Assembly (NCBI GenBank): GCA_036936605.1 | Contig: JAUPFV010000005.1 | Span: forward strand, 4,701,670-4,765,669 | DNA: 64,000 bases | DNA from: Limnanthes douglasii subsp. nivea | Lineage: Eukaryota > Streptophyta > Magnoliopsida > Brassicales > Limnanthaceae | Direction of reading: 5' to 3' | Shown here: positions 1-11,869 of the stretch, in pieces | Layout of the letters: each line of letters begins with the position of its first letter | Numbering within the stretch: position 1 is the stretch's first letter | The notes under the pieces: model-generated | Databases searched by the model: none | What the model was told of the DNA's origin: nothing | Seen by the model: the letters and a program-made list of their open reading frames with translations, nothing else | Made by a program: the position numbers and the translations under genes

Positions 1-2240
1 TACTTATTAAAAAGATCCAATTTGGACAAAACATTTAAATTTTTAAATAAAAAAATATAGTATTAGTTTATCATAAAAATATAAAGTCTATTTTTTTCCA
101 CTTATTTATTAGATAAAAAATAAAAAATATATTTTAGGGGAAATAATATACTAAGATAAAATTATTATTTATTATTACTATTATTTTTATTATTTATTTG
201 GTATCTATCTACTAATAAAATATTATTTAAAGTATTAATTTGATAAAATGAAATAACTAAATATATAATTTTAAAAGATTATATATATATATATATATAT
301 ATATATTACTTAAAATATATAAAATATAATTGATGATGAAAATGATACGATAAATTAAATAATTTTTTATCATATTCTAGGGGGAATAGAATTGTGTTAC
401 TTACTCATCGTTCTATAAAGAAGCGAATCATCAGACAATGTTAAGAAATCATCAGACAATGTTAAGATGAAATGCTAGCTGAGTGTGCAATATTTTTCTT
501 TTAAAGACAATGATTCTTTAATTAAATACGGTGTTTTGTAATATGACACTTCAATTTGTTATATACGGGCTTCCATTTGTTTTAATAAAAAGCAATTTGT
601 TTTAATAAAAAGCAATTTGTTGAACATATAAAAAAAGAGTTTACGTTAAAATAATATAAATAAAATAATTTTTGAAAAAGTAAAAGTAAAATAAAAATAA
701 ATAGAAAATAAATATAAAAAGATTGGTACGCATATTAAGAAAAAACAACTTAAAAAATCTTATGAAACTCGTGTCAATCTAATTTATATTTATTTTTCAA
801 TCTACTTTTATTAAAAGTTTAATGAAAATGAAAATTCTAGAAAAGAAAATAGTAAATACATAATTTTATAATATTTTATTTGTTAAATTATATAATTTTT
901 AAATAATTTTGTTTAATACGAAAGAAAAACTGCCAAAGAAAAATATTTTTTTAATGAAAACATCAAATTGCATCAATAATTTTTCGTATAACATATAGAT
1001 ATCACACCTAAAAAAAGTTTCAATAAAAAAATTGTATATAAATAAATGGTGAATAATAATAAATAAAAGATTTCATAATTACCAAATAAAACAATTAAAT
1101 AGAGATATAAAATATCACATTCAAAAAGTAATATGTCATTAATATAAATTTTATTAAAATAAACAAAAAAAACTTTTATAAAAACTGGATTCGAAATTTA
1201 ATAAACTTTTCTTTTCGTATATATTTTAGAGTTTAATGACAGATGATAAAAATCTATAAATTTAAATAAAAAAGCTTTTACAAGACTTATAAATTTTGAA
1301 ATCAGAAAAAATATATATTATATAATGTATCGTTTATCTTCGTAAGGATAAAAGTATAAACGTACACATGTAAGATGAGAACATGTTAAAAAATTAAAAA
1401 AAAATCATAAAAATAAAATCACATTAATTTAGATAAAGATAAAACTAAAAAATACTAACAATATAAACTGAGTGAGTAGGTTAACTTTCATCTTAATAAG
1501 ATAAAAAAAATAAGCACAAAATTCCTGACTTAAAGAGCTATAATGAAAGAGAATAAAAATAACAACAATAAAACTCAAAGAGAAATAAAAGAAGAAACAT
1601 AGCTTTAAATAGGTAACAACCGCATACAAATATTAAAGACGCGATAAAATTAAAAAATGTCACATTGAACATTGAACATATGTGTCAAAAAAGAAACACC
1701 TCATTAGCCACCTTAAACAATATAAATTTTTTAATTTAACAACACTTATATAAGCTTAGTTTTTTAGAAGTTATCTTAAGCTATAAAAAAACCAAAACCA
1801 ATAAAATATAAATATTAATAAGTAAAGCATGAGTACTATTCATAAGCATAATAAACTCATGTTTTACTTTAGTATATACAAAATGGTAGGATTGTTTTCT
1901 AACTATGTTTAAAAATATATATTAAATAAAGGTAACAATATATGAACTATTGTAAAACCCATAAAAAAAGCATGAGAAAGTGAACGATTAGTTATGATTA
2001 TCTGAAACTAAAAAGCAGAAAAACAATCAAACTGAACATTAACAAAACTACTACAATTTAAAAAAAAAATCAGAAAAATATCTAAAACAACACCAAACAT
2101 AGCATCCAAAAATGTATAAAACTGCATAATATCAGTTGCATTTTTAACCGTGAATATATACATAGTACAAACAAACCTAAGTTATAGATACTTTAAAAAA
2201 AGATCAAGCTGGCTAGCAAACTTTGTTACCAAAACATCTG
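1..2240. other. AT-rich spacer with short tandem repeats
   Basis: No coding region is supported here; the short open frames are what AT-rich DNA gives by chance. There is an (AT)n run at about 280-306. Two small tandem duplications are visible: a 21-bp period at about 426-466 and a 20-bp period at about 575-620. Nothing else stands out. Confidence 0.7.
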
Positions 2241-2249
2241 AACGGATAG

Positions 2250-4400
2250 TCATAAAGCAAATGATGAAATATTGCAAAGGTTGGGGCAGAAGGAGAGAAA
2301 AATATGTTTGAGTTCATCTCCTACTAGACATGGTAGATGATTTCTCCAAAACAAGTGCGTCGTAGGTGACGATGCGCGAAGAAGGCAACTAGCAGCCTCA
2401 AACGACCATCTAGGATAGTCAGGGTTAGTAAGGGAGAAGTCGAGCTTAATAGTCATCTCCTCCCAAATACTACGAGTGAAAACACAATCATAAATTATAT
2501 TATTGATGGTTTTGGGGTTGGAATAGAAAATAACACACTTAAAAGGACATTCAAACTCTAACTTATGAGCTTATCATTGGTCATCAACTTTTTATGAATG
2601 GTTAGCCAGAGAATAAAACTATGATGAATGATATGATTTTTATTCCATACCAAACTCACCCACCCGACAAAAGGAGAAGGCATGCAGCTCACATGATAAG
2701 TATCCTTAATGGTGAAATTAATCTCCATACGTTTTGCAGTCCAAAAATAGACATCATTAAACTTAATAATATACACAGTGAGAGAATGGATGCAATTATA
2801 ATTTTTAAGAGATTTTTACGACTATTAGAGCTACCTCACTCGTTACTTGTAAGCCAACACCAATAACCATTTACTATAATTTCATACACCTTAAGATTGA
2901 CATCTAGTCGTAATTCACGAATGATAATGAGGTCATAGTGATTAACAAAAGAAGTAAGCAAAATCCAGGAATCAAACCAAAATGAGCTTGGCTTACCATT
3001 ACTAATCTCCATTTATACAAATTTCACTTTATAGGCCTCAGACAAAGAATATTCCTTTACACATAGGAGGAAGATTTATCAAGTTTTAAGTTCCAAAAGT
3101 TTTAATTTTTATTTTTCTCTGATTTAACCCAATCAAACCAAAATGAATCAACGTTACTAATAATAGTTGACAAATGGTGTTTGAGGATAACCATATAATT
3201 TCAATTTTTTAGATCTAGAATCCCAATATCGCCCTCAATCAATGACAAGATTACTATTAACCAAGCCACCTTCATATTCGAAATCTTTCTCCCATGGAAA
3301 GATCAAAGGAACGACAAAGAGACTGTGAGAGTTCTTTAAATATTCTTACGGGGATGATGGAGATAGAAGGCCAATAAATCTACCCCACAAAGAGTAAAAA
3401 TTTAATAATTTGAAGCTTGCCCGTATATGAAATGTGTCTGGAGGTTCAATAGCTAATATATGCACTAATTTTGTTTAGAAAAAGGGTGACAATCGTTATG
3501 GAAAAGACAACCCGTGAGAAGTGAAACTCTAAGATATTTAATCATGAGATAACCAACATTAAACCCAAAGATAATGATAATATCAATTCTTATAGATGGG
3601 CTAACCCTATAGAAAAAGATGTGATTATTTTTTGGGTTAACTTTAAAGCCTATGAGATCAAAGAAGTCTTTGTGAACATACGTTATAAAGTTGATGGACT
3701 TAATGTCACCATGAAAAAATATATTAGATCATTTGCGAAAAGGTGTTTGACACTTTCATTGGACTTTGAAATTTGAGTCAAAACTTTCTTTCTTAAGGAT
3801 ATTGGAAAGAACTTACATGGCCAAGATGAACAAAAATAAGGGTAAATTGTCACCTTGTCTAATATCATTTTCTATTGTTGAATATTCTGTGTCAATCTTA
3901 TTTTATACCTATAGGATGGAAAATATATACACTGGATAATCCAAGTGATTATCCATTTCGGTAAATTCACGGACACCGAGACGTTGAGAATAAGGTTTTA
4001 AAGAACATTTTTAAATACTTTCATCAGGTCGATTTTAAGAGCGACCATCATGCCTTTACAAGTACTTTGATAACCTCTCAAAACATACTGATAGAGGAGG
4101 ATTTTGTTAGTAATATTAAGGTAAGACCCAAAAGGATTGAAAATTATCAATCATATAGGAAAATGAGTCATTGATCTTGTTTGCTAGGATCTGGGAGATA
4201 ATCTTTTAGACCACATTGTAGCAAGTAATTGTCCTAAAATCATTGATATTAAAAGGGGGTATTTTTTAGAAATGAGGACGATAATGGTAAAATTTTACGA
4301 GGTCTCAAGATGTCTGGTATCACATAACATTAAGACCCCATCATAATATTTTCCTATAATTTTCTTGAAATTATTGAAAAATCCCGCACTTCAATGAGGT
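2250..4400 (-). pseudogene. LINE (plant L1-type) ORF2 relic: RT to zf-RVT
   Basis: Read on the minus strand from about 4400 down to 2250, this is a decayed non-LTR retrotransposon ORF2. At about 4300-4080 there are remnants of the RT fingers (TIIVLISK-like and YQ-F- blocks, then VLRGYQ). Palm motif A follows as ALKIDLMKVF near 4050. Motif C is altered, FANDL in place of FADDL, near 3720. At about 2776-2590 a clear zf-RVT block reads FTIKDTYH, then WVSLVWNKNHI and FILWL. It continues through a C/H-rich stretch to about 2250. Stops and frameshifts occur throughout, so it is dead. No endonuclease or ORF1 part was recognised, and the ends are approximate. I am confident of the family and less so of the boundaries. 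Confidence 0.8.
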
Positions 4401-4696
4401 ATCGAGCCTTTATTTCTACCTCTAAAAATGATTTTTTTTAAATATATATGGTAATAAGTTAGATCAACACGTTTAATCTCATGTTTGGAATACCTTGTGT
4501 GAGATTTTGTATCTATACATATGTTTTTATTGTTTTATTTTTATTAACAATAGTGATTTATATATATCTTTGGTTTCTATTTTGTTTTTGGATTCTGCTC
4601 CCTTCTGGAAACATAGAGTTTTTACTGCCCACAAAAGTACACCAGACTTTTTGAAGGGGTTAGTAAATTGTTTTATGATCACATGGTCATTTTTTA

Positions 4697-5026
4697 TGAC
4701 GGAGCGGATATAGAAGAAAAACAACGATAGATGAAACCCTAATTCAAGAGTAACATGATGAAACCCTAATCTAAGGGTAACAAAGACTGAAATTTTCGGA
4801 GATAAAAATATATTATTCCAAAAACTTAAAATAACTTATGGCATATGAGGCTTTATATAAGAGCTTCTCAAATTCCTAAATTATAATACAAGGAAATAAA
4901 TAAATATTTTAAAATAAAATAAAAACAAATCTTAATATAATTAGATTTGATTTAAATACATAAGATATTTGAATAAAATAAAATAAAATTTAAAAGGTTT
5001 TTGTTTAGACTTTGTGGGCTACGTCA
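4697..5026 (-). repeat. 3' LTR of the TRIM-like element
   Basis: The left-hand copy of the direct repeat, which is the 3' LTR in the minus-strand sense. It matches 5552-5871 over nearly its whole length, with scattered substitutions and small indels. Confidence 0.85.
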
Positions 5027-5109
5027 TCCTCTCCTGGTTGACAAGAATTCGTCCTCGAATTCACAGCACCATCACCATCAACAACCAAAATTAATTAATT
5101 TTATTTTTT

Positions 5110-5430
5110 TCAATTGTTACATTGGGAATTATAATTGTTGACCTTATCAGAATAAGATAAATTCTTCTCAAGTGTTTCTAATTTAAAGTCACATTGAAGC
5201 CATCCAGTTGATGAAAAAATTGGTTTCGAAAACTTTTTATAGCATGAAGACAACATCCTCATGTCAAGTTGATGAAAAAAAATGGTTTTGAAAACCTCTT
5301 CATAGCCTGAGACAACATCTCGATAAGCCATTTTTACCTTGATTCGACGATTGGTAGCCAATTTAAAGTCCTTTAGTAACCGGTCAATACGATCGTAATT
5401 GAAACGGTTGGTATGCCCCCTCATACTCAA
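5110..5430 (-). pseudogene. Short open frame in the TRIM interior, unrecognised
   Basis: A 106-codon frame on the element's sense strand just downstream of the primer-binding site, where gag would begin. I recognise no gag domain in it. It contains an internal duplication: a block encoding EEVFKTIFFHQL-like sequence is followed by a related KKFSKPIFSSTG block. It may be a remnant of the gag N-terminus of the parental element, or simply leader sequence that happens to be open. Confidence 0.3.
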
Positions 5431-5532
5431 ACGATCTTCCCGATCTTCATGACCATGCGTGTTATTCTCTTCTTTAACCTTGAATCAGAATAGTCAGGAT
5501 TTAGAAACATGCTTCCCCATAACAGGAACTGA

Positions 5533-5545
5533 GGCTCTGATACCA
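5533..5545 (-). other. Primer-binding site (tRNA-iMet type)
   Basis: The minus strand reads TGGTATCAGAGCC, complementary to the 3' end of initiator methionine tRNA, six bases from the LTR end. It fixes the element's orientation. Confidence 0.85.
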
Positions 5546-5551
5546 AACTGA

Positions 5552-5871
5552 TGACACAGCGGAAATATAAGAAAAAAACAATAGATGAAACCCTAATTCA
5601 AGGGTAACATGATGAAACCCTAATCTAAGGGTAACAAAGACTGAAATTTTTGGAGATAAACATATATTATTCCAAAAACTTAAAATAACTTAAGGCGAGG
5701 CTTTATATAAGAGCTTCGCAAAACCCTAAATTATAATATAAGGAAATAAATAAATATTTTAAAATAAAATAAAATCTTAATATAATTAGATTTTATTTAT
5801 ATACATAAGATATTTCAATAAAATAAAATAAAGTTAAAAAGGTTTTTGTTTGGACTTTCTGGGCTACATCA
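5552..5871 (-). repeat. 5' LTR of the TRIM-like element
   Basis: The right-hand copy of the direct repeat, which is the 5' LTR in the minus-strand sense, adjoining the primer-binding site. It ends in TGTCA next to the PBS spacer. Confidence 0.85.
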
Positions 5872-8469
5872 ATTTTTATGGCTAATCATTTTATAAAAAA
5901 GTGGATACTGGCCAAATCCTTTAGCAAATTCTTCTCTTTTAAGTGTAACCATAAAGGTAGGGGTTGATGGATTATATATATTTCTCTAGTGGAGTATTAA
6001 AATGCTAAAGTTTTTATCAAGTCTTCGAAGGCTTTTTCCTTAATGAAAAAAGGTTAATGTTATACAGTTTACTTCCAAGGGAACTATCATTACTTCTTTT
6101 TCTCTTAAGACTTTAATTACTGAAGATGCTTCATTTTGTGATATTCTTGAGTGTCAATAATGATATTATTTCAAGGTTATCTAGACTTTAACTACAACAT
6201 CTGTTAAGTGTAAAGAGCTAAAATTCAGTAGTAGATATGACCAAGTTTTCTATGTCTACTACTTCTGCATCTCTGCCTCTTCGTCTAAGATATCTTCATG
6301 ATAAGCTCTACATTCCCTCAATAAGTTACTATTAGTGATGTACTTGAGATTAATTTTTATTTGAAACAATTTCCTTCCTTCAACCAATAAAGGTATTGTT
6401 ATTTCTAATACTGTCTCTCAAAAAGTAAAGGAGGTTTCTTATTATGCTGGGAAGAGGAAAATAAAGATAAACAAAGTTTCTTCTAGACTAGATCTTTATT
6501 CCCTTAAAAATAAAACAGTTATTGAAATCCCTACAAAGTCCAGATGTCATTTGAACGAGAAATTGAAACCAAAACGTAAGAGTAAAGATTCTCCTCGAGG
6601 ATCTGAGGCCAAGAAAGCTAAGACAAAAAGACTTTGTAATAAAGGGCCAATGATTCGGTTGCTACTTTCATTGAAGAGGTTTCTTCTCTTGTTGGCATTG
6701 CTAGCATCAACGTTTTTATTTCAAAAGGTTTAATTGCCCCATCTATTGATACTTCATGCCAAGTTCCTACTATAGCTGAAGTAGTTGCGACTGTTATTCC
6801 TAGCAATCAAGTTTGAGTTGATTCCTTTACTGAGACTTCTACACCCAAGCCAGTCATTTTGGAGTAAATTTCTGAATATTTTGGTCATTTTGCAACTTCT
6901 ACTCGCGTAAGGACGCCTCCAGATCATCTTGATCTTATGAAGTTAGCCGTGAGGTAGATGTAGCTTGGTGTTGATGTAAGTTTTATGGTTTTTATTTATA
7001 TATTTTGTTTGTTTTGATAAATTTGATTTTATTTATTTTTGTGGTTTACGTACAATTATTTTATAATGTGGAACCAAGCTTGTAAGAGTTTAAACCCTAT
7101 TATCCATGATCTTTGGCCATTGTTGAAAGTATTTGTAGATCCATTTTTGAGTAATCGTGAGCTGAAGATTATAATTTAGAATAAAGATTAGGTTGAAGAG
7201 TGGTTGAGAATTAAGCTACATTGCAAGGCCGAAGCTGAGTCATGCTTGAAGGTCAAGCTTTAGACTAAGAGAGAGTTTGAGAAGAAACTTAAAATTAAGC
7301 TTTAAAACTAATATGTTAAAGTTTAATCAGAACAACAACTTCAAGCCACATATCATGAAAAATATAATATTTTATTAAACAAGTTAAAAATGAGAGGGAG
7401 AAGCTTTAAAAAATCTTGGCGATGCATTACCTGGTCAACATCTTTTTTAGAAGATACAAAAAAACTGAGTGTCTTGGTCATGCTAAAAGTTGGAAGCAAG
7501 TAACAACTCGTATGAAAACGATTCATGAGGAAGCAGTAGATGAGGTTGAGAAAAATATAATTTTTCATTTTTATAAGGAAAATCTTGACATACAAAATAG
7601 ACTATTTGTGGTATTTTGTTTCCAAAGAAGATATGCCAAATGATGTTAGTTAGACAAACTCTATTGGAGAAGGCAAACCCTTTTGTGTTTTTGTGAAGGG
7701 TAGACTTCCACTTGTTGAGATGCTTAATAAAGCAGAAAACTGGAGTGTTAACAAAGAAACTCCTTACGTTGATGGTCTCAACCCATCTGATCCATTTACG
7801 ATCAAAGATATTATTGTTTATTCCTCTTAGCAAGCAGATGATATTGCTCTTGGTCTAAGGGATGAAGATGTGATTACTACTTGTGAAAATAATGTTGTTC
7901 TTCCATTTTCAGAGAAAGAAGATGTAGTTCATGCTTCAAGGAATGAATTTATGATTTCTAATTGCCAACCCATTTTATCTTTATAATTTGTCGTTTGTTG
8001 TACTTTCCATCTTTATTTTTAGCCAAGTCCCTTCTTATTAGGGAAACTTTAAATTTAGTTAGGTATGTGTTAATTTATATCGATTTTCTTTTTTACTTCT
8101 TGTGTCTTCTTGTATTTGTTTCTATGAGATGTGTTTTCTTCTTTTATAAGGGTATTTTATATTTTATGTCTTAATCATTTTTTATTGGTGGAAGAAATAA
8201 CTTGTGTTGCATAGACTCTGTTGTTCATGTTGGAGTGATCATTTTAAAGGAAAATAATTTAGAATCGAATGGTTTGACTATTTCTTTAGTAGGTGTCAAA
8301 TTGTCCAAACAGTGTTTTTTGTTTTGTTTGATGATGTTATAGACTTCTGGAAAATGTTTTGATGATATATTATGTTAATATCGGATGCCTCCTTAAAACC
8401 TCATCGTCCCATCGAGGTTGGAAGAGCATATCCCAAATAAGAGTTTAATAAAACATAAAAATAGCCAAA

Positions 8470-9070
8470 GCTTAAGATTAGTTATAGAGTTTTGGATTAT
8501 GTATATTCTAAGCGTATTAAAGTTACATTCCTTCCTCATCTAGCAATCTGTAGGTTCCCGACTGTAACTTTAATTCAATTTTGTGTATTCCTTCCTAGTT
8601 TAGGCATAGTGTGCCGATAATTTTGTCTTTTATATGAATGAATACTTTCTTGATGACTTTATCTCCCACTTCAAATCTTCCAAAACGTACTTTTTGAATT
8701 GTATCTATTTATCATCAAGGTTTTGTAGTACTATAGTCTTACGTGGGCTCTTATTATTTTTTATTCAATCACATCAAGTTCTGCGCTCATTTCTTCATAT
8801 TTACTCCTTTCCGCATATGTTGATATTATGTGTGAAGTCGTAACACGTTTAGTTGGAATTACTGTCTTCATTGTGTTCTGATTGTTATAAATCTTGATGT
8901 GGTTTTATCTGACCGCACAACCTCTTGCATGAAGTTAGGAAAACTTTTTGTTACTCATTCTCATATTTTATTTATACCCAATGTAACTGTTCTGTTGGTG
9001 AGCTCCACTTGTCCATTTTATTTATCAAGCGGTGGTACTTGATTGGAGTGGGGAGTGACGCTAAGGAACG
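8470..9070 (-). pseudogene. Tat-type integrase C-terminal relic
   Basis: The minus strand, read from about 9070 to 8470, carries the end of a Ty3/gypsy pol. NGQVELTNRT, the segment around the last catalytic glutamate of the DDE integrase, lies near 9010. It is followed by a PTKRV...EEMSAELDVIE block, then FEVGDKVIKKVF, EGIHKIELKLQSGTYRLLDEEG and a degraded final block. These are the usual closing blocks of Tat-lineage integrases. Several stops and frameshifts are present. Nothing upstream of about 9070 on this strand was recognised, so the element is truncated there. The antisense relic at 4495-8000 probably belongs to it. Confidence 0.75.
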
Positions 9071-9230
9071 TGATAGAGTGGTCTAATAAGAGGTGAGCAG
9101 TAACATCTGTAGTGCATCAATGGTCAGGTAGTCAGCCAACTTGATTAGAGTGGGCAGATGAAAGTCAATTGAGAGGAGGCTAAGGTGGTATTTTGTTCGA
9201 GAGGAGGATTTGTTTGGGTGGCGACCAAAG

Positions 9231-9300
9231 TCCCACATCCCACATCGGTTAATCATGGGAAGGATCAGTGGTATATAAGTAATAACATATCTCAACTAGT
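9231..9300 (+). promoter_or_regulatory. snRNA-like USE plus TATA promoter motif
   Basis: CCCACATCGG at 9239-9248 matches the plant upstream sequence element (USE) of snRNA genes. TATATAAG lies at 9272-9279, about 24 bp after the USE core, which is the spacing used by Pol III type plant snRNA promoters. No snRNA-like sequence follows. This motif pair is also known inside plant retroelement LTRs, and the repeat-like sequence downstream favours that reading. Confidence 0.45.
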
Positions 9301-9380
9301 ATGAGGCCTTTTGGTAATGGATCAAAAACAAAGCCGTGCGGACCTTCCGGCTCCAAAACGGACAATATCATACTAGTGTT

Positions 9381-9437
9381 CTTATATACGGTAGCGCAGT
9401 TTTTTTATTCTTATATACGGCAGCGCAGTTTTTTTAG
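9381..9437 (+). repeat. 29-bp tandem duplication
   Basis: CTTATATACGG followed by AGCGCAG and a T-run occurs twice with a 29-bp period, just downstream of the USE/TATA motif. Confidence 0.8.
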
Positions 9438-9466
9438 TATCCTTGAAGCAAGATTCTTTTATGCAA

Positions 9467-10128
9467 AGCCTTGTAGCCACTAATATCAACATATTTTGCC
9501 AGACTAAGTTCTTCTATTACAACTTCATATTTTATATTCATGAGTTTAACATTTTTAGCTCCATATATGTTTGCCAGACTAAGTCCTACTATTAATGCAA
9601 ATCCTTGTAGCCACTAATATCAACATATTTTGCGAGACTAAGTTCTTCTATTACAACTTCATATTTTATATTCAGGAGTTTAACATTTTTAGCTCCAACT
9701 TCATATTTTTCCTCATTGTGAGAAGTAAACTAACCAAATTTTATGATCGATTCATTTTTTTTATTGTTTGATATATTAATTGAACTCATCATCATATTTT
9801 ATATTCAAGAGTTTAACATTTCTAGCTCCTTATATGTTTGCCAGACTAAATCTTACTATTACAACTTCATATTTTGCCTCATTGTGAGAAGTAAACTAAC
9901 CAAATTTTATGATTGATTCAATTTTTTTTATTGTTTGATATGTTAATTGAACTCATCATCATATTTTATATTCAGGAGTGTAACATTTTTAGCTCCATAT
10001 ACGTTTGCCAGACTAAGTCCTACTATTACAACTTCGTATTTTGCCTCATTGTGAGAAGTAAACTAACCAAATTTTATGATTGATTCAATTTTTTTTATTG
10101 TTTGATATATTAATTGAACTCATCATCG
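9467..10128 (+). repeat. Composite tandem array, 134-bp and 167-bp periods
   Basis: TTGTAGCCAC recurs at 9471 and 9605, a 134-bp period. The landmark TGAACTCATCATC then starts at 9781, 9948 and 10115, exactly 167 bp apart each time. The preceding partial copy (about 9653-9780) lacks an internal segment. Copies differ by only a few substitutions. No coding potential is seen. The array is short and may be a seed of satellite-type repeat or a repeat inside an old element. Confidence 0.9.
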
Positions 10129-10129
10129 T

Positions 10130-11160
10130 AACTTAAATTATTATTTCCTCCACTAGGTTATATTTGTCAATAAATTATTTTTATTAAATTTTTAATATTA
10201 TAATTCAGTTAAATTTTTTATGAGAATTGAGTTAATTGTTGTTATTGGTTCAAATTTTATATTATAAATATATAAAAAATAATCATTTTAACCATATAAA
10301 TTTTATATTTTAAATTCTCAAAAGTTATTTAATTTGTATAAATTAATGTAAATTAAATTTAATAATTTCATGTCTTTTTTTTATAATTTTTTTAATGATT
10401 CGGTTATCTAAATTATTCAGCTTAGTTTTTAACTATGGAGTTTTGAGATTACAGTAAAATTTAAAATATAACTTAAAACACAAATGTTATCACTTTGATG
10501 CGATTTTTTTTCTATTTAAATCATTTTTTACATTTGATAACAAAATTTAGACTACGCAAAACTTGAGTTTGTGCTTATATAATTGCATCCACAGAATAGC
10601 TTTGTAAAGAACTTTTACATTTTTAAAGACCAAGTTGAAGCTTCCAAATTTGATTGCAAAACATCTTTATACAAAATAAAAATGATTTTTTTTTACTTCA
10701 ATCCAGCTTGTCATATATTCGGTAATTTTAATATTTTCGTTTGTTAATTTTGGCTTTTCATATATAAGAAACACTAACCTAGGAAACTCTAGGGTTGTAT
10801 AAAAATTCTATGATATTAGGGACAGAGATTCATGGGTGGAAATATAATACTTGCACTTTTGACATAATCATTTCATGAACTAATTAGAATCTATACTTAA
10901 ACATACAACAAGTGCATTTACTTCTAGAATTAGGACAAAAAGTGACCCAAAATCATATTAATATGTGATCAATGATAAATATAAATATGGTTTTATCAAC
11001 TCCATTTAGGTGGGTTATTTCTTAGTTTGAAGATTCCATTTTAGGTTTTAAATAGTAATTATTTCTTATTTTGTTTGGGACTAAGTAGTTTTCTAACTAA
11101 AAAACGTTCGGTTTTAATGTTTTTATTATCTATTATAGATAAAGATAGTTTCGTATATAA
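10130..11160. other. AT-rich spacer
   Basis: No feature is supported on either strand in this interval. Confidence 0.6.
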
Positions 11161-11450
11161 TTGTATTATTTATTTATTTTATTTTTTTTTAGGGACCCGC
11201 ATCCGCTATTTAGAGTGCAATAAGTGCGCACAGGGTAAACCATCGGTATGACGCGCCGCTATTTAGAGTGCAATGAGTGCGCACAGGGTGAATCCTCAAT
11301 CTGACGCGATAGCCTGCAAACCAACGTCAGAAGATAAACTACACAAAGTGACAGGCTCAACCGAGAAAGCGTATGTAGAGAGACTCGAACTCATGACCTT
11401 TAATCACAAGAATACCTTACACCACTAACTCGGCTACCCCCTTGGGGGCA
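11161..11450 (-). mobile_element. tRNA-derived SINE
   Basis: On the minus strand the unit begins near 11450 with GGGGGTAGCCGAGTTAGTGG, an A-box-like Pol III promoter (plus positions 11421-11436). GAGTTCGAGTCTC follows as a B box (11380-11392). A tRNA-unrelated body comes next, then GGGTCCCTA and an A-rich tail that reads as T-rich sequence on the plus strand at about 11161-11190. This is the structure of plant Au-like SINEs. The 3' body holds a 53-bp tandem duplication (11204-11241 and 11257-11295). Flanking target duplications are not clear in the AT-rich surroundings. Confidence 0.75.
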
Positions 11451-11690
11451 TGATATATATAGTCTATCTATCGATTATATGTTTTGATAAAATTAATATT
11501 TCGACTATCCATCTTCGGTAATTTCAGTTTTCTAAATAAACATGCGGGAATGAATTTTAAAAATAAATAGTTAAAGATTAAAAATCGACATTTTTTAATT
11601 GATAAATTATACGTGTAAAAAATGACAATAAAAAAACTAAAATCAAACATTTTCTAATCGGAAACCTGTTTATTACAAAATTAGATGATA

Positions 11691-11868
11691 TACCATCCCA
11701 TAACACATATTGTTTAAAAACATATTATTTATCTCACAAAAATATTCGTTCTCGTATATCAATATAAGTTTTAATATTATAATTTTTTATATAAAAGATA
11801 ATAATTATTAAATTCATTGATACATATACAAAACTTTAAAACCATATGTATTTATAACTATCAATTCT
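11691..11868. mobile_element. Degenerate Stowaway-like MITE copy
   Basis: The segment aligns along its length with the Stowaway-like MITE at 25718-25923. The best block is CGTTCTCGTATATCAAT followed by an AT-rich run. The right part, with AACCATATGTATTTATAAC, matches the other copy's AACGGTATATATTTT. The terminal repeats have decayed. Confidence 0.55.
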
Positions 11869-11869
11869 T

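Larger units (their letters stand above)
4697..5871 (-). mobile_element. TRIM-like miniature LTR retrotransposon
   Basis: Two direct repeats of about 320-330 bp (4697-5026 and 5552-5871) flank a 525-bp interior. Read on the minus strand each repeat begins TGATGTAGCCC or TGACGTAGCCC and ends in GTCA, giving the usual TG...CA ends. Six bases inside the minus-strand 5' LTR is TGGTATCAGAGCC, a classic initiator-Met tRNA primer-binding site (plus positions 5533-5545). A purine-rich tract (AGGAGAGGA) precedes the other LTR. Flanks on both sides are T-rich (ATTTTTTA and ATTTTTA), consistent with a target duplication, although the homopolymer blurs its length. No pol domain survives. The interior leader resembles that of the element at 19143-21330, so this looks like an extreme deletion derivative of the same family. 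Confidence 0.85.
4495..8000 (+). pseudogene. Probable antisense-gene relic of a Tat-type element
   Basis: This is a broken plus-strand coding relic interrupted by the TRIM-like insertion at 4697-5871. The 5' piece (4495-4696) runs up to ITWSFF, and coding-like sequence resumes at 5879 with MANHFIKKW. A basic linker rich in Lys, Arg and Ser lies at 6551-6640. A charged, Lys/Glu-rich, coiled-coil-like stretch follows at about 7060-7640. It sits just beyond the C-terminal end of a minus-strand Tat integrase (9070-8470) and in the opposite orientation. That is where the intact Tat element of this window keeps its antisense gene, and the order of parts is similar. The N-terminal part does not align by eye with the intact antisense protein, so the assignment rests on position and layout. 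A relic of a plant mobile-domain protein is an alternative. Confidence 0.4.

Noticed and set aside
9467..10128. Possible CRISPR-like array
   Set aside because: Units are adjacent with no distinct spacers, and the sequence is a plant repeat region.
11380..11440. Functional tRNA gene
   Set aside because: A and B boxes are present, but there is no acceptor-stem pairing; the unit is a SINE with an A-rich tail.
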